Assembly: GCA_033391075.1 (NCBI GenBank)
Contig: JAWPMV010000001.1
Span: forward strand, 4,650,001-4,714,000
From: Bacteroidia bacterium
Lineage (GTDB): Bacteria; Bacteroidota; Bacteroidia; J057
Reading direction: 5' to 3'
Length of the DNA stretch: 64,000 bases
Position numbers and translations under genes: made by a program. Positions 54,301-62,479 of the stretch are shown piece by piece; the stretch's first letter is position 1; each line of letters begins with the position of its first letter. The notes beneath the pieces are model-generated. The model was given only the letters and a program-made list of their open reading frames with translations. It ran no database searches and was not told the DNA's origin.

Positions 54301-56141
54301 CAGTTGGTCAACTTGGGCAGAGGCGTAATCTCCTGGGTCTTTTTATTGTATTTGATAAATCCGGAACCTTCCAGACCAGGAAGCGATCGTTTGAAAGCTG
54401 TCAGGTCTGCTTTGGCCGAACGATAGGCAGGATCAGATAAGATGGCCTGCGGGAAGATCGGCATATCCGGGTTTTTACTTTTATATCTGTGTATGGCTCC
54501 AATCGGGTTGAACTTCAGAATGTTTTTAAACTGATTGAAGCGGGAGCGGGTAAAGTAGTCAAAGGACTCGATTGCTGAGACTTTGTTTTCCCGGTCGATA
54601 AAGGCGGTAAATTGAAGTTCGTCTGTATTCAGGTCCCAAACAATGGTCTCAAAGTAGAGAAAGTATTCGTGGTAGGAGCTGGCGAAAGGTACACTCCGAT
54701 AGGTTCCTACATTGGATTTTTTGAGGGTAACCAGGGTATCTTTGGCAGAGTAAAGGGCATCCATACCTGGATGGTAGATACTGTCCTGGTCAGAAGTTTT
54801 GATGATGGTCTCGAGATTTTTCCCAACCATTCTTACCTCATCCAGCACAAAAGTCTCTCCTTGCAGCATAATTACAGGATCTCCCTGACGGAGGATATCC
54901 ATTTTGGCTTTGATATGGTTTAGGACCATTTCAGTGGTTGCCTGTAGTTCCTCTTCCTCTGTACCCCACTCATCTGTATCCCAATTGGTATCATCCGATT
55001 CAAAGGAGGAAGTCTGGGCTTCTTCATAATCCCATTGATCCTCTCCCCATTCGTCATCTTTCTTTTCATCTTCACTCAGTTCAGAAGACGAAATGCCATT
55101 ATACCAACTGTCAATTTCAGGATTGCCTGTATTGCTTTTCTTGATCGGAACCTCTTCCAACAAATCATAGGAAGTCCCCAGCCTTCTCACTCCCTGAAGA
55201 GAAAATCCTCCTTCGTATCGAAGGTTTGGAATGAGTTTATCAATCACAACTCCTCCTCCATGGCTTTTGAAGTAGGGATAATTGGCCTTCTTTAAACTTT
55301 TGAATCCTACGTTTCTATCTTCAAATTTTCCGACCAGATACCCGTCAATCATACTTTTGTAATAAAACTGAACGGTATCTACTTTAACCAGACCAAAGTT
55401 TGCATTGATCTTGTACTTGCCGAATTCACAATAAACATCTTCCTTATCCAGTCCCAATTTAGACCAGTCAACACGTCCCTTTTCTCCAATAAAAGTCTTT
55501 CCCAATAGATTATAGTCTCCCTTAGTAGCATATATATGGGTGCTGTCTTTGGGTCTGAAAGATTGATAAACAAGGTCTGTCTCTGAAAAACGAACCACCG
55601 GGAAGGTATAATTCCCGTTTTCATCTGCTACATTAATGATGGTTAGCAAAGGATCTTCCTGACTTACTTGCCAGTGGAAAATTCCTTTTTTCAGCAAATA
55701 GCCTTCAGGAATAAACTCTAGAAGTCCTCTGAAAAATTTACTCAGCTGATCTTTCTTAATCGTCTTGACTGATTCCCCTGTAACCTCAAGGAAATTGGCC
55801 AGCGGAATTTTTATCCGCGTATCCTGTCGTTTAAAATGCCCATAAAGCAAGGTAAAATTGGCCAAATCGGGCGAAGTTCTCATTCGCTTATCCACCAGTT
55901 TATTGATAACCTCAATAAATTCAGGTTTCTCCAAATCTGACATCTGACCTCCGGTCCAGAGATTATTAAGCTCTGTACTGGCTTTGAGGGAAATCTCGGT
56001 ATTTTCCTGATTAAGGGTTTTGGTAAACTCTTTCAGAAACTCATCCGGATCTGTAGAGAAGAAATCAACCCCCTGGGCAAATAGCCCCTGCCCCAGGAGA
56101 ACAAGGCTGACAAAAGTGCTGATCTTAGCAAATACTTTCAT
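51339..56141 (-). CDS. Very large exported beta-rich protein, unknown function
   Basis: The 1600-residue product has a signal peptide (VSLVLLGQGLFAQ, cleavage near residue 23). I do not recognise the family. After a helical N-terminal part (about 25-145), the chain is almost entirely beta-rich, with many strand-turn units such as GNGLQGNGTIEFLGTVAQSD and GKASLDASQKFLTFEGEVKI. That look is shared with OstA/LptD-like or AsmA-like repetitive envelope proteins, but no such domain can be confirmed by eye. Residues 351-400 are a strongly acidic Trp-rich insert (DEWGEDQWD, TNWDTDEWG). No T9SS tail is seen; the end reads EVSRFRQDFVVKYIK. The start lies 22 bp after prmA, so the two genes are probably co-transcribed. 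Confidence 0.6.
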   Translation of the reverse strand: MKVFAKISTFVSLVLLGQGLFAQGVDFFSTDPDEFLKEFTKTLNQENTEISLKASTELNNLWTGGQMSDLEKPEFIEVINKLVDKRMRTSPDLANFTLLYGHFKRQDTRIKIPLANFLEVTGESVKTIKKDQLSKFFRGLLEFIPEGYLLKKGIFHWQVSQEDPLLTIINVADENGNYTFPVVRFSETDLVYQSFRPKDSTHIYATKGDYNLLGKTFIGEKGRVDWSKLGLDKEDVYCEFGKYKINANFGLVKVDTVQFYYKSMIDGYLVGKFEDRNVGFKSLKKANYPYFKSHGGGVVIDKLIPNLRYEGGFSLQGVRRLGTSYDLLEEVPIKKSNTGNPEIDSWYNGISSSELSEDEKKDDEWGEDQWDYEEAQTSSFESDDTNWDTDEWGTEEEELQATTEMVLNHIKAKMDILRQGDPVIMLQGETFVLDEVRMVGKNLETIIKTSDQDSIYHPGMDALYSAKDTLVTLKKSNVGTYRSVPFASSYHEYFLYFETIVWDLNTDELQFTAFIDRENKVSAIESFDYFTRSRFNQFKNILKFNPIGAIHRYKSKNPDMPIFPQAILSDPAYRSAKADLTAFKRSLPGLEGSGFIKYNKKTQEITPLPKLTNWALAARKKKDFDAIQIISKVDSGAHASMNLEDMDIRMRGVNIFSLSDSVFLRVLPLEGEVAVQKDRNLQFGGLVASGNINFYSSDVDRPSFTFDYESYKIACDSIDSLRFVLVRNPPPGYEPTPFEKALDNTVFEGITGAIHVDDPNNKSGEKDYKQFPVFDSYSRSYLYWEKPHIEGGVYEKDKMNFSLDPFVLPGIENLQAEDLIFEGEFFSSEIFPKFRQTLQVMPDFTLGFKAETPPRGYRIYEDKGKFTNEITLDGNGLQGNGTIEFLGTVAQSDSFVFHFDSVMAVVNNFDMRRGFRGGVYFPKVGAPKALYTWYTKENALGITSQEEAISVFDGQAEFTGTLKITEQGMIGNGEIVLGEIKVRGDSIIFNDMDFNVEGDFIVLDVDDPEYTHFIAEDVFVKYDVYRHKSGFEAKKVGKQLAKFPGHEYATSLAKGEYQRSTRDLKLVGLSSYLKDNYFVATAAEKDSLRFKAEDAQYDIEDGRIDINGVPYIFVADAMITPEDKKVILEEGGDMKILTNALVEADQESKYHKIYEANVRIMSRNKYTGGGKYDYIEVNGKKQYIDFSNIDVNSDTTTTASGDITETDGFYLTERIFFKGKASLDASQKFLTFEGEVKIESENPVFKGAWFTFEKTLVNPDSVFIPIADDLTNDLDEVLTVGLNFVPENRIFYSNFLQAKEAEDDIEVLTASGGLTFDRRKKEFRIGQEQKLKNQTYKGSTVSFNDAQNTITSQGFLNFPFDFADKTISVKMAGLWKEDMKKRQLSTDIIMGVDFNDLIPKEQLEHLATNFQFLTTSSKNIDFRQRAFIQNISELLDEGKAGERETTKFIANTQNSLVYTDIKLAQQLPFTLLMSGIDFNYSREYKALFSDAEVGLVGINGEVVNKKVGAKIVYKFGRIDGVGDKEPDRLTIYLEVDEFSWVYFHFEDQVLYTVGSDYEKYNRPLQEMIDKSKSNDGFRLEVAPEDEVSRFRQDFVVKYIK

Positions 56142-56163
56142 ATCAATCTTTCTAAAGAAGCAA

Positions 56164-56991
56164 CTATTTTGTAAAAGCTGCAGCGACCCAATTATTCTCC
56201 TCCACCCGAGAAGAAAAAGTCAGCCCCTGCTCTTTTGATAATTCTTTTATTTCTATTTCATCCTGGGTGTAAAAACCACTCAGGAAAAGTTTTCCATTTT
56301 CTTTCAGATGACCTGCATAAACAGGAATATCTTGCAGCAAGACATTTTTATTGATGTTGGCGAAAATGAGGTCATATTCCTCAGTGGGAATATCTTTCGC
56401 AATCCCTTCTATAACCTCGATGCCCTCTGCTTCATTCAATTGAGTGTTTTGCTGGGTATTTTCCACACTCCAGGGGTCTATATCTATGGCAAAAACCGAG
56501 CTAGCTCCCATCTTTAAGGCAAGAATACCCAGTATACCCGTTCCACAGCCCATATCCAGGATATGTTTTCCTTTCATGTCTTCCGCTTTCATCAATCTGA
56601 TCACTGATCGGGTAGTTTCGTGGTGTCCGGTTCCAAAGGCCATTTTAGGATCGACTACTACTGTATGAGTAAAGGAATCATCTGCTTTTCTGAAGGAAGG
56701 GATGATTTGGCAGAAATCATCTATCTCTACATTTTCCCAGGATGCTTCCCATTCTTCGTTCCAGTTTCGAGGAGCAATTTCCTTTATAGAAATAGAAAAA
56801 GACTCCCGATCCAATGAGGATAATGCCTCCATCATAGCCTCCTGATCAAAATCGGGACTATCGATATAGGCCTTCACCCCTTTTTGAGTTTCCTCAAATG
56901 CCTGAAACCCCACCATAGAGAGCCAGGCAATCGCCACTTCAACTTGAGTGGGATCGATCTCGATGGCGACTTCTGTTAAGTTCGTCTTCAA
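56164..56991 (-). CDS. prmA: Ribosomal protein L11 methyltransferase
   Basis: PrmA trimethylates lysines and the N-terminus of ribosomal protein L11. The 275-residue protein has an N-terminal alpha/beta domain (EVAIEIDPTQVEVAIAWLSM) and a Rossmann methyltransferase with MAFGTGHHETTRSVIRLM, motif I ILDMGCGTGILGILALKMGA, FAIDIDPWSVENTQQN and the catalytic-loop strand DLIFANINKNVLL (NxxxN type). The start is TTG 56991; an in-frame stop sits 9 bp upstream and no ATG is available. It precedes the 1600-residue gene by 22 bp. Confidence 0.93.
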   Translation of the reverse strand: MKTNLTEVAIEIDPTQVEVAIAWLSMVGFQAFEETQKGVKAYIDSPDFDQEAMMEALSSLDRESFSISIKEIAPRNWNEEWEASWENVEIDDFCQIIPSFRKADDSFTHTVVVDPKMAFGTGHHETTRSVIRLMKAEDMKGKHILDMGCGTGILGILALKMGASSVFAIDIDPWSVENTQQNTQLNEAEGIEVIEGIAKDIPTEEYDLIFANINKNVLLQDIPVYAGHLKENGKLFLSGFYTQDEIEIKELSKEQGLTFSSRVEENNWVAAAFTK

Positions 56992-57081
56992 ATTCGAGCT
57001 TTAAACTTTATCAATAAAAATGGGGTAAAGCTCTGGCTATAGGCAATGACATTGATGAAATGAAAGGAAAATAAAGAAATG

Positions 57082-57450
57082 TTACTGGCAACCTACCGTT
57101 GTACGAAATTCCGTGTAGGCAATACTAAAGTCTGCAAAGCCCTTTACATCTTCTACATAAATCGTAAAATCTGCAAAGCCTCTGACATCTGTGAAATACC
57201 AGTGGCCGGCCTCATTTGCAAAACCTTCGGAATCTTCCTTGAATACCACCATATCCGCAAAAGATTCAATGTCCTCAACAAAAACGCGATAATTGGCAAA
57301 AGCAGCCACATTTTCGACATAGACAGCTCCCATCAATTTGCAATAGTCAGGAGGTGTTTCAGCAGGCATACGCAACTCACTGGAAGCGAAGCCCATGAAT
57401 AAAGGAGACAGAAAAAGAACCCCAATTAAAAGTTTGCGGAGATGATTCAT
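57082..57450 (-). CDS. Small exported protein with 13-residue FA(D/N) repeats (DUF6150-like)
   Basis: The 122-residue product has a signal peptide (LRKLLIGVLFLSPLFMGFAS). Residues about 43-115 contain five tandem units with F-A-D/N at positions 51, 64, 77, 92 and 105 (spacing 13, 13, 15, 13). Each has the form (V/I)-(Y/F)-x-(E/T)-D-(V/I)-x-x-F-A-(D/N). This resembles the DUF6150 repeat family, whose role is unknown; the regular period suggests a beta-roll or a solenoid. Single Cys residues (C37 and C121) flank the array and could form a disulfide. It stands alone between prmA and the M24 peptidase. Confidence 0.65.
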   Translation of the reverse strand: MNHLRKLLIGVLFLSPLFMGFASSELRMPAETPPDYCKLMGAVYVENVAAFANYRVFVEDIESFADMVVFKEDSEGFANEAGHWYFTDVRGFADFTIYVEDVKGFADFSIAYTEFRTTVGCQ

Positions 57451-57553
57451 AAAGATTGGCTTGTATTTATGTGTGGTAAAATAGGAATAATGTCTTTATT
57501 AACGCAAGAAAAGCGCATTCTTGTCTAACAGGGTAATTATTTTGGTATAAAAA

Positions 57554-58861
57554 TCACTTTATGGTCCGATTCTTTGCCATGGCTTCTTCTACTTCTTCCG
57601 CCTCCAGGAGGATATCCTTCATTAGATTTATCGGTCCTTCTTCACTGATCAGAATATCATTTTCCAATCTGATGCCGATATTTTCCTCCGGGATATAGAG
57701 TCCTGGCTCACAAGTGAGCAGCATGCCTGCCTTGAAAGACTGATACTTGCTCCCTACATCATGTGTATCCAAGCCCAGAAAGTGCGAGATACCATGCATA
57801 CAATACTTGCGATATGCCTGTGGATCGTTTGCATCTTCTTTCGCCAAATCTTCCTTTTTCAACAAACCCAGCTCAATACACTGCTCCGTAATAAACTTCC
57901 CTACTTCTTTATTGTAGTTCTCAAAGGTATTTCCTACCACCAATTGAGAAGTTGCAAATTTCAGGATGGCCAGGGTTCCCTTATAAATATCTCTTTGGCG
58001 AGTGGAAAAGCGTCCATTTACCGGGATAGTCCTTGTCATGTCTGCACAATAATTTCCATATCGGGCGCCCATATCTATCAGAATAAGATCTCCATCTTTC
58101 ACTTCTTTATCATTATGGATATAATGCAGGACACAAGAATCCTTACCGGAAGCTACGATAGTATCAAAGGCGGTTCCTGAAGCCCCCTGTCGTATAAACT
58201 CATGGAGAATTTCAGCTTCTATTTCATATTCGTATTGGCCAGCCTCCACAAATCCCAGAACCCGATGAAAAGCATCCCCCGTAATAGAGACTGCTTTTTC
58301 CAGCATTTCAATTTCTGCTTCCTTCTTTATCACCCGCAAATCTTCCATGATAGGAGCTGCCCGATGAAGTTGATGCGTTGGATAAGTCTGTCGAAATTTT
58401 TCGGCGAGTCGATGGGCAGCACTAGGTACAAAGGTATTCAATCGACTATGCTCATTGATATCCAGGTAAATCCCGGAGAAATGGTACAAAAGCCGGGAGA
58501 TGACATTTTCAAAATCCTTAAAGAAATAAACCGTTTCAATTCCGGAGACAGCTCGTGCTTCTTTCTTTGAATATTTCCAGCCTTCCCATACCTGTATATG
58601 CTTATTGGTAGCCTTGATAAATAGCATCTCTCTAAAGCGTTCTTCTGGTGCATCGGGAAAGAGCACAAGAATCACCTCTTCCTGATCCAAACCTGTGAGG
58701 TAATAGAGGTTATTATTTTGAACAAATTTGTAGTTTGCATCCCCATTGCTGGGATAAAGATCATTGGCATGAAAGATGGCAATGCAGTGAGACTCCATTT
58801 TACCTGCAAAGGCTTTTCGGTTCTTAATAAAGAGCTCAGAAGGCGGACTTTTATATCGCAT
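57554..58861 (-). CDS. Xaa-Pro aminopeptidase (M24B)
   Basis: It removes N-terminal residues before proline, using two metal ions. The 435-residue chain has an N-terminal non-catalytic domain (about 1-165; NNNLYYLTGLDQEEVILVLFP) and an M24 pita-bread domain. The metal ligands are visible: Asp in LILIDMGARYGN, Asp in CADMTRTIP, His in MHGISHFLGLDTHDVG, Glu in LTCEPGLYIPEE and Glu in GIRLENDIL. The length and architecture match PepP. It faces away from tRNA-Gln, sharing the 121-bp gap. No promoter match was found for this strand. Confidence 0.94.
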   Translation of the reverse strand: MRYKSPPSELFIKNRKAFAGKMESHCIAIFHANDLYPSNGDANYKFVQNNNLYYLTGLDQEEVILVLFPDAPEERFREMLFIKATNKHIQVWEGWKYSKKEARAVSGIETVYFFKDFENVISRLLYHFSGIYLDINEHSRLNTFVPSAAHRLAEKFRQTYPTHQLHRAAPIMEDLRVIKKEAEIEMLEKAVSITGDAFHRVLGFVEAGQYEYEIEAEILHEFIRQGASGTAFDTIVASGKDSCVLHYIHNDKEVKDGDLILIDMGARYGNYCADMTRTIPVNGRFSTRQRDIYKGTLAILKFATSQLVVGNTFENYNKEVGKFITEQCIELGLLKKEDLAKEDANDPQAYRKYCMHGISHFLGLDTHDVGSKYQSFKAGMLLTCEPGLYIPEENIGIRLENDILISEEGPINLMKDILLEAEEVEEAMAKNRTIK

Positions 58862-58924
58862 GTTCCTTTTTATCAGAGGATTTGAAAAAAATTAGGACAA
58901 AATGTAAAAAAAAGTTGACAGACA

Positions 58925-58956
58925 TTTGATAGAAAAAAAAGAATAGTATACCTTTG
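58925..58956 (+). promoter_or_regulatory. Promoter of the tRNA-Gln / prs unit (TTTG-N20-TACCTTTG)
   Basis: TTTG at 58925-58928 and TACCTTTG at 58949-58956 are spaced by 20 bp, an exact consensus. It ends 26 bp before the tRNA 5' end. Confidence 0.7.
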
Positions 58957-58982
58957 CAAGCCAATTGAGAGATATTTGACAA

Positions 58983-59054
58983 TGACCCGTGGTGTAATTG
59001 GTAACACACCTGGTTTTGGTCCAGATATTGGGGGTTCGAGTCCTCCCGGGTCAA
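58983..59054 (+). tRNA. tRNA-Gln (anticodon TTG)
   Basis: All four stems can be drawn. The acceptor TGACCCG/CGGGTCA is a perfect 7 bp, the D-stem is GTGT/ACAC, and the T-stem GGGGG/CCTCC has loop TTCGAGT. The anticodon stem CCTGG/CCAGA surrounds loop TTTTGGT, with anticodon TTG at 59016-59018. The outermost anticodon-stem pair is a C-A mismatch (59009/59025). No CCA is encoded. The prs ATG starts only 9 nt after the tRNA end, with no separate promoter in between, so tRNA processing would also shape the prs mRNA 5' end. Confidence 0.96.
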
Positions 59055-59063
59055 CAAGACACT

Positions 59064-60002
59064 ATGTCATCACCGATTAAAATATTTTCGGGCTCTGCAT
59101 CGGAAGATTTAGCAGAGAAAATATCAGACTTTTTTGGATCTCCTCTCGGTGAAATTGAACTCTTAACCTTCAGTGATGGAGAGATGCAAGTTTACTACGA
59201 GGAGTCTATCAGAGGGTCTGATATTTTTATTGTGCAGTCTACCTTCGCACCCGCTGATAATCTCATGGAGTTGTTCCTCCTGATAGATGCAGCTAAACGC
59301 GCCTCTGCAAATCAAATCATAGTAGTTATTCCCTACTATGGATATGCAAGGCAGGATAGAAAGTTCAAATCCCGTGTATCGGTAGGTGCAAAATTAGTGG
59401 CCAATGTATTAACGGCAGTAGGAGCAGACAGAGTTGTGACGATGGACCTACATGCTGGACAGATACAAGGTTTCTTTGATATACCGGTTGATCATTTGGA
59501 TGGTACAGCAGTTTTCATCCCTTATATAGAGAGTCTCAATTTAGAGAATCTTTGTATCGCCTCTCCAGATATAGGAGGTTCGGCAAGGGCCAGAAGATAT
59601 GCTAAACATCTTTCTGCAGAACTGATCATTTGCGATAAGCACAGGCTCAAGCCAAATGAAGTTGCTTCTATGCAAGTAATCGGGGATGCTAAAGGAAAGA
59701 ATATCATCCTGATCGACGATTTGGTAGATACGGCTGGCACCCTCTGTAAAGCAGCAGAAGTATTGCTCGATGAAGGAGCACTTTCTGTTAGAGCGATTGC
59801 CACCCATGCGGTACTTTCGGGTCCCGCCTACGAAAGAATACAAAATTCAAAATTGAAGGAATTGGCAGTTACAGATACCATTCCTTTAGATAAAGATAAA
59901 AACATAAGCAAACTGAGGGTTTTGAGCGTTGCTCCAATCTTCGGGAAAGCTTTCAGAAAAATACATAACAATGAATCTATCAGTTCATTGTTCCTAAAGT
60001 AA
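59064..60002 (+). CDS. prs: Ribose-phosphate pyrophosphokinase
   Basis: Prs makes PRPP from ribose-5-phosphate and ATP, feeding nucleotide, histidine and tryptophan synthesis (PRPP is also the TrpD substrate). From ATG 59064 (MSSPIKIFSGSASEDLAEK) it has 312 residues. Motifs: DRKFKSRVSVGAKLVANVL, MDLHAGQIQGFFDIPVDHL and the PRPP loop IILIDDLVDTAGTLCKAAEVL. An earlier GTG at 58998 would read through the tRNA and is rejected. It begins 9 nt after tRNA-Gln, with no Shine-Dalgarno site visible, and is followed 5 bp later by rplY. Confidence 0.97.
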   Translation: MSSPIKIFSGSASEDLAEKISDFFGSPLGEIELLTFSDGEMQVYYEESIRGSDIFIVQSTFAPADNLMELFLLIDAAKRASANQIIVVIPYYGYARQDRKFKSRVSVGAKLVANVLTAVGADRVVTMDLHAGQIQGFFDIPVDHLDGTAVFIPYIESLNLENLCIASPDIGGSARARRYAKHLSAELIICDKHRLKPNEVASMQVIGDAKGKNIILIDDLVDTAGTLCKAAEVLLDEGALSVRAIATHAVLSGPAYERIQNSKLKELAVTDTIPLDKDKNISKLRVLSVAPIFGKAFRKIHNNESISSLFLK

Positions 60003-60007
60003 AAGTG

Positions 60008-60631
60008 ATGAAAAGCACGGAGCTAAAAGCATTTAAAAGACCTGATACAGGTAAAGCTAGTTCAAAGCATATGCGCAGAGAGGGCAAAGTACCTGGTGTT
60101 GTATATAACAACAGTGAGGCTACGCATGTCTTCTTTGACTATAAAGAACTCAAAACCGTTCTCTATACTCCTGAAACCTATATCGTAAATCTTGATGTAG
60201 AAGGAGAGAAAGTAAGCACCATCGTAAGGGATGCAGATTACCACCCGGTAACTGAAAAAATCCTGCACGTTGAAATGCTCAGCGTATCTGAAGACAAGCC
60301 GGTAATCGTTTCTCTTCCTGTTTCTTTGGTTGGAAAACCATTAGGAGTTGGTAAAGGGGGTAAATTGCTTACCAAGCTTAGAAAGATTCAGGTAAAAGGC
60401 ATTCCTTCTCAGCTTCCAGATAAAGTAGAGATTGATGTAAGCTCACTTGAATTGGGACATACTATCAAGATTGCTGATGCAAATATTACAGGTCTTAACA
60501 TTGTAACCCCACAAACAGCAGGAGTTGCAAGCGTAGAGATTCCACGTGCACTGAGAAGCGCAGGTGCTGTAGGAGAAGATGGAGAAGAAGTCGCCGCAGA
60601 AGGTGGAGAGGAAGCTGCAGCAGAAGAATAG
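60008..60631 (+). CDS. rplY: 50S ribosomal protein L25 (CTC/TL5 form)
   Basis: L25 binds 5S rRNA. The 207-residue protein is the long CTC form: an N-terminal L25 domain (about 1-90; AFKRPDTGKASSKHMRREGKVPGVVY) and a C-terminal beta domain (about 95-185; PVIVSLPVSLVGKPLGVGKGG, ISQ-like SSLELGHTIKIADANI), ending in a Glu/Ala tail. The ATG at 60008 is preceded in frame by GTG 60005. Order prs-rplY-pth is common in bacteria. It starts 5 bp after prs. Confidence 0.95.
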   Translation: MKSTELKAFKRPDTGKASSKHMRREGKVPGVVYNNSEATHVFFDYKELKTVLYTPETYIVNLDVEGEKVSTIVRDADYHPVTEKILHVEMLSVSEDKPVIVSLPVSLVGKPLGVGKGGKLLTKLRKIQVKGIPSQLPDKVEIDVSSLELGHTIKIADANITGLNIVTPQTAGVASVEIPRALRSAGAVGEDGEEVAAEGGEEAAAEE

Positions 60632-60658
60632 GATATTCAATATCAAAACATATACATT

Positions 60659-60687
60659 TTGCCAATTCCTCAAAAAGGAATTGGCAA
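60659..60687 (+). terminator. Hairpin between rplY and pth
   Basis: A perfect 12-bp stem (TTGCCAATTCCT/AGGAATTGGCAA) has a 5-nt loop; only three Ts follow, so it may reduce rather than stop transcription into pth, whose ATG lies 17 bp later. Confidence 0.5.
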
Positions 60688-60704
60688 TTTCCATATAATA
60701 GGAT

Positions 60705-61313
60705 ATGAAATACCTCATTGCAGGTTTAGGAAATATTGGAAGTGAATATGTGGATACTCGCCACAATATCGGTTTCATGGTTTTGGACCATTTGGCTGAA
60801 AAACTCAAAGTGACTCCTGAGCTAAGTCGTCACGCCTATACCGTTACAGCTAAGTACAGAGGGAGAAGGTTAGTCCTGGTCATGCCTACTACTTTTATGA
60901 ATTTGAGTGGAAAGGCTGTGAAATACTATATGGACCAGGAGAAGATTCCCCTGGAGCGAATCATGATTGTTACGGATGACCTCAATCTTCCATTTGGCAC
61001 AATAAGGATGCGGGCGAAAGGTTCTCATGGCGGGCACAATGGATTCAAGCATATCGATCAGGTCTTAGGGACCAATAATTATGCACGGATCAGAATGGGA
61101 ATAGGAAATGAATACCTCAAAGGTCAACAGGTAGATTATGTACTTTCTCCATTTACAGATGAAGAATTTGATCAGTTACCTGAGCTTCTGGAAAAGGCCT
61201 GTAAAGGCATTCTATCCTATGTAAGCATAGGAATAGGCCGGACGATGAACGACTTTAATAAGAAAAAGAAAAAGCCCAAAGAAACCCAGGAACCTAAACA
61301 GCCCGATAACTGA
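60705..61313 (+). CDS. pth: Peptidyl-tRNA hydrolase
   Basis: Pth frees tRNA from stalled peptidyl-tRNA in the cytoplasm. The 202-residue protein starts MKYLIAGLGNIGSEYVDTRHNIGFMVL (shown split here as LIAGLGNIGSEY and DTRHNIGF), with the catalytic His in RHNIG. TTFMNLSGKAV and DDLNLPFGTIRM hold the substrate Asn and Asp, and GSHGGHNGFKHI is the signature loop. A Lys/Pro-rich tail (KKKKKPKETQEPK) extends past the usual end. Its 3' end overlaps the convergent dehydrogenase gene by 20 bp. Confidence 0.96.
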   Translation: MKYLIAGLGNIGSEYVDTRHNIGFMVLDHLAEKLKVTPELSRHAYTVTAKYRGRRLVLVMPTTFMNLSGKAVKYYMDQEKIPLERIMIVTDDLNLPFGTIRMRAKGSHGGHNGFKHIDQVLGTNNYARIRMGIGNEYLKGQQVDYVLSPFTDEEFDQLPELLEKACKGILSYVSIGIGRTMNDFNKKKKKPKETQEPKQPDN

Positions 61314-62421
61314 TTCTATAAATCACATCAGCAAAATCATCCGAGACCAGAAGCGAACCATCTGGCAACTGGATTATATCTACAGGCCTTCCCCAGGCCT
61401 TGCTTTCCCCTAACCATCCCTCCGCAAAAGCTTCATAACTGACTGCTCGATCTCCCTCCAGCTTCACCCGGGAAATTCGATAACCCTGCGGTTGAGTCCG
61501 ATTCCAGGAACCATGCTCCGCAATAAGGATGTCATGTTTAAAATCTTCGGGGAACTGAGAGCCCGTATAGAATTTCATTCCCAGAGCTGCAGTATGAGGC
61601 AGCAATCTTTGAGCCGGTGCTGTAAATTCATTACACTCTCGTTTTTTGCCAAAACGAGGATCAGGCAAAGTCCCTTCATGGCAATAAGGAAAACCAAAAT
61701 GCATACCTTTTCGCGGCGCATGATTGAGTTCATCATGCGGAACATCATCGCCCAACATATCGCGGCCATTATTCGTGAACCATAGTTCTTTGTTTTCCGG
61801 ATGCCAGTCAAAGCCCACTGAATTCCTCACCCCCTGAGCAAATACTTCTTTCTCCGACCCATCTATATTCATACGCATGATGGTCGCATATCTCTCATCC
61901 TCTTTTTCGCATACATTACAGGGAGCGCCTACCGGAACATAGAGCTTATCATCCGGACCGAAAGCAATGTATTTCCAGCCATGCCAGGCATCATCGGGGA
62001 ATTGATCATCCAGGAGGGTTTTATTGGGGGCCGAAAGATTATTTTCAATATCATCATAGCGCCAGATCTTATCGATTTCGGCAACATATAGATTCCCATC
62101 TTTATACGCCACTCCATTTGGCGTATTCAATCCCTCCGCCAATACGATCACTTCTTCGGCCTTAAAATCTCCATCTGTATCTTTGATCGCATAAACTTTC
62201 CCGGCTCCCCTACTTCCCACAAAGAGGGTTCCTTCATCTCCGCGAACCATAGAACGGGCATTTTCTACCCCTTCGGCAAAAATGGATATTTCAAATCCAT
62301 CGGGTAGCTTGATTTGGTCCAGAGGGAGGGTATCCAGCTTTTCTTCCGGACGATTTACACTAAAACATGCGGATAAGGCAGTGGAAAGAAATATTCCGTA
62401 GAGGAGTGTTTTGAAATTCAT
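61294..62421 (-). CDS. Sorbosone-dehydrogenase-like PQQ/beta-propeller lipoprotein
   Basis: The signal peptide ends in lipobox LSAC (MNFKTLLYGIFLSTALSAC; ATG 62421 chosen, a start at 62457 adds 12 residues). The mature protein is a six-bladed beta-propeller of the GSDH/L-sorbosone dehydrogenase type: LPDGFEISIFAEGVENARSM, GTLFVGSRGAGKVYAIKD, GVRNSVGFDWHPENKELWFTNN, NRTQPQGYRISRVKLEGD, DIIQLPDGSLLVSDDFADVIYRI. Family members oxidise sugars with PQQ or a related cofactor at the cell surface; activity is not proven by sequence alone. It lies 58 bp downstream of the T9SS gene, perhaps in one operon, and overlaps pth by 20 bp. Confidence 0.85.
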   Translation of the reverse strand: MNFKTLLYGIFLSTALSACFSVNRPEEKLDTLPLDQIKLPDGFEISIFAEGVENARSMVRGDEGTLFVGSRGAGKVYAIKDTDGDFKAEEVIVLAEGLNTPNGVAYKDGNLYVAEIDKIWRYDDIENNLSAPNKTLLDDQFPDDAWHGWKYIAFGPDDKLYVPVGAPCNVCEKEDERYATIMRMNIDGSEKEVFAQGVRNSVGFDWHPENKELWFTNNGRDMLGDDVPHDELNHAPRKGMHFGFPYCHEGTLPDPRFGKKRECNEFTAPAQRLLPHTAALGMKFYTGSQFPEDFKHDILIAEHGSWNRTQPQGYRISRVKLEGDRAVSYEAFAEGWLGESKAWGRPVDIIQLPDGSLLVSDDFADVIYRISYRAV

Positions 62422-62479
62422 AAAGCTGAAATAAGGGAAAGCAGTAATCAATCCCAAATTTCAGCTTTATCTGATAAAA

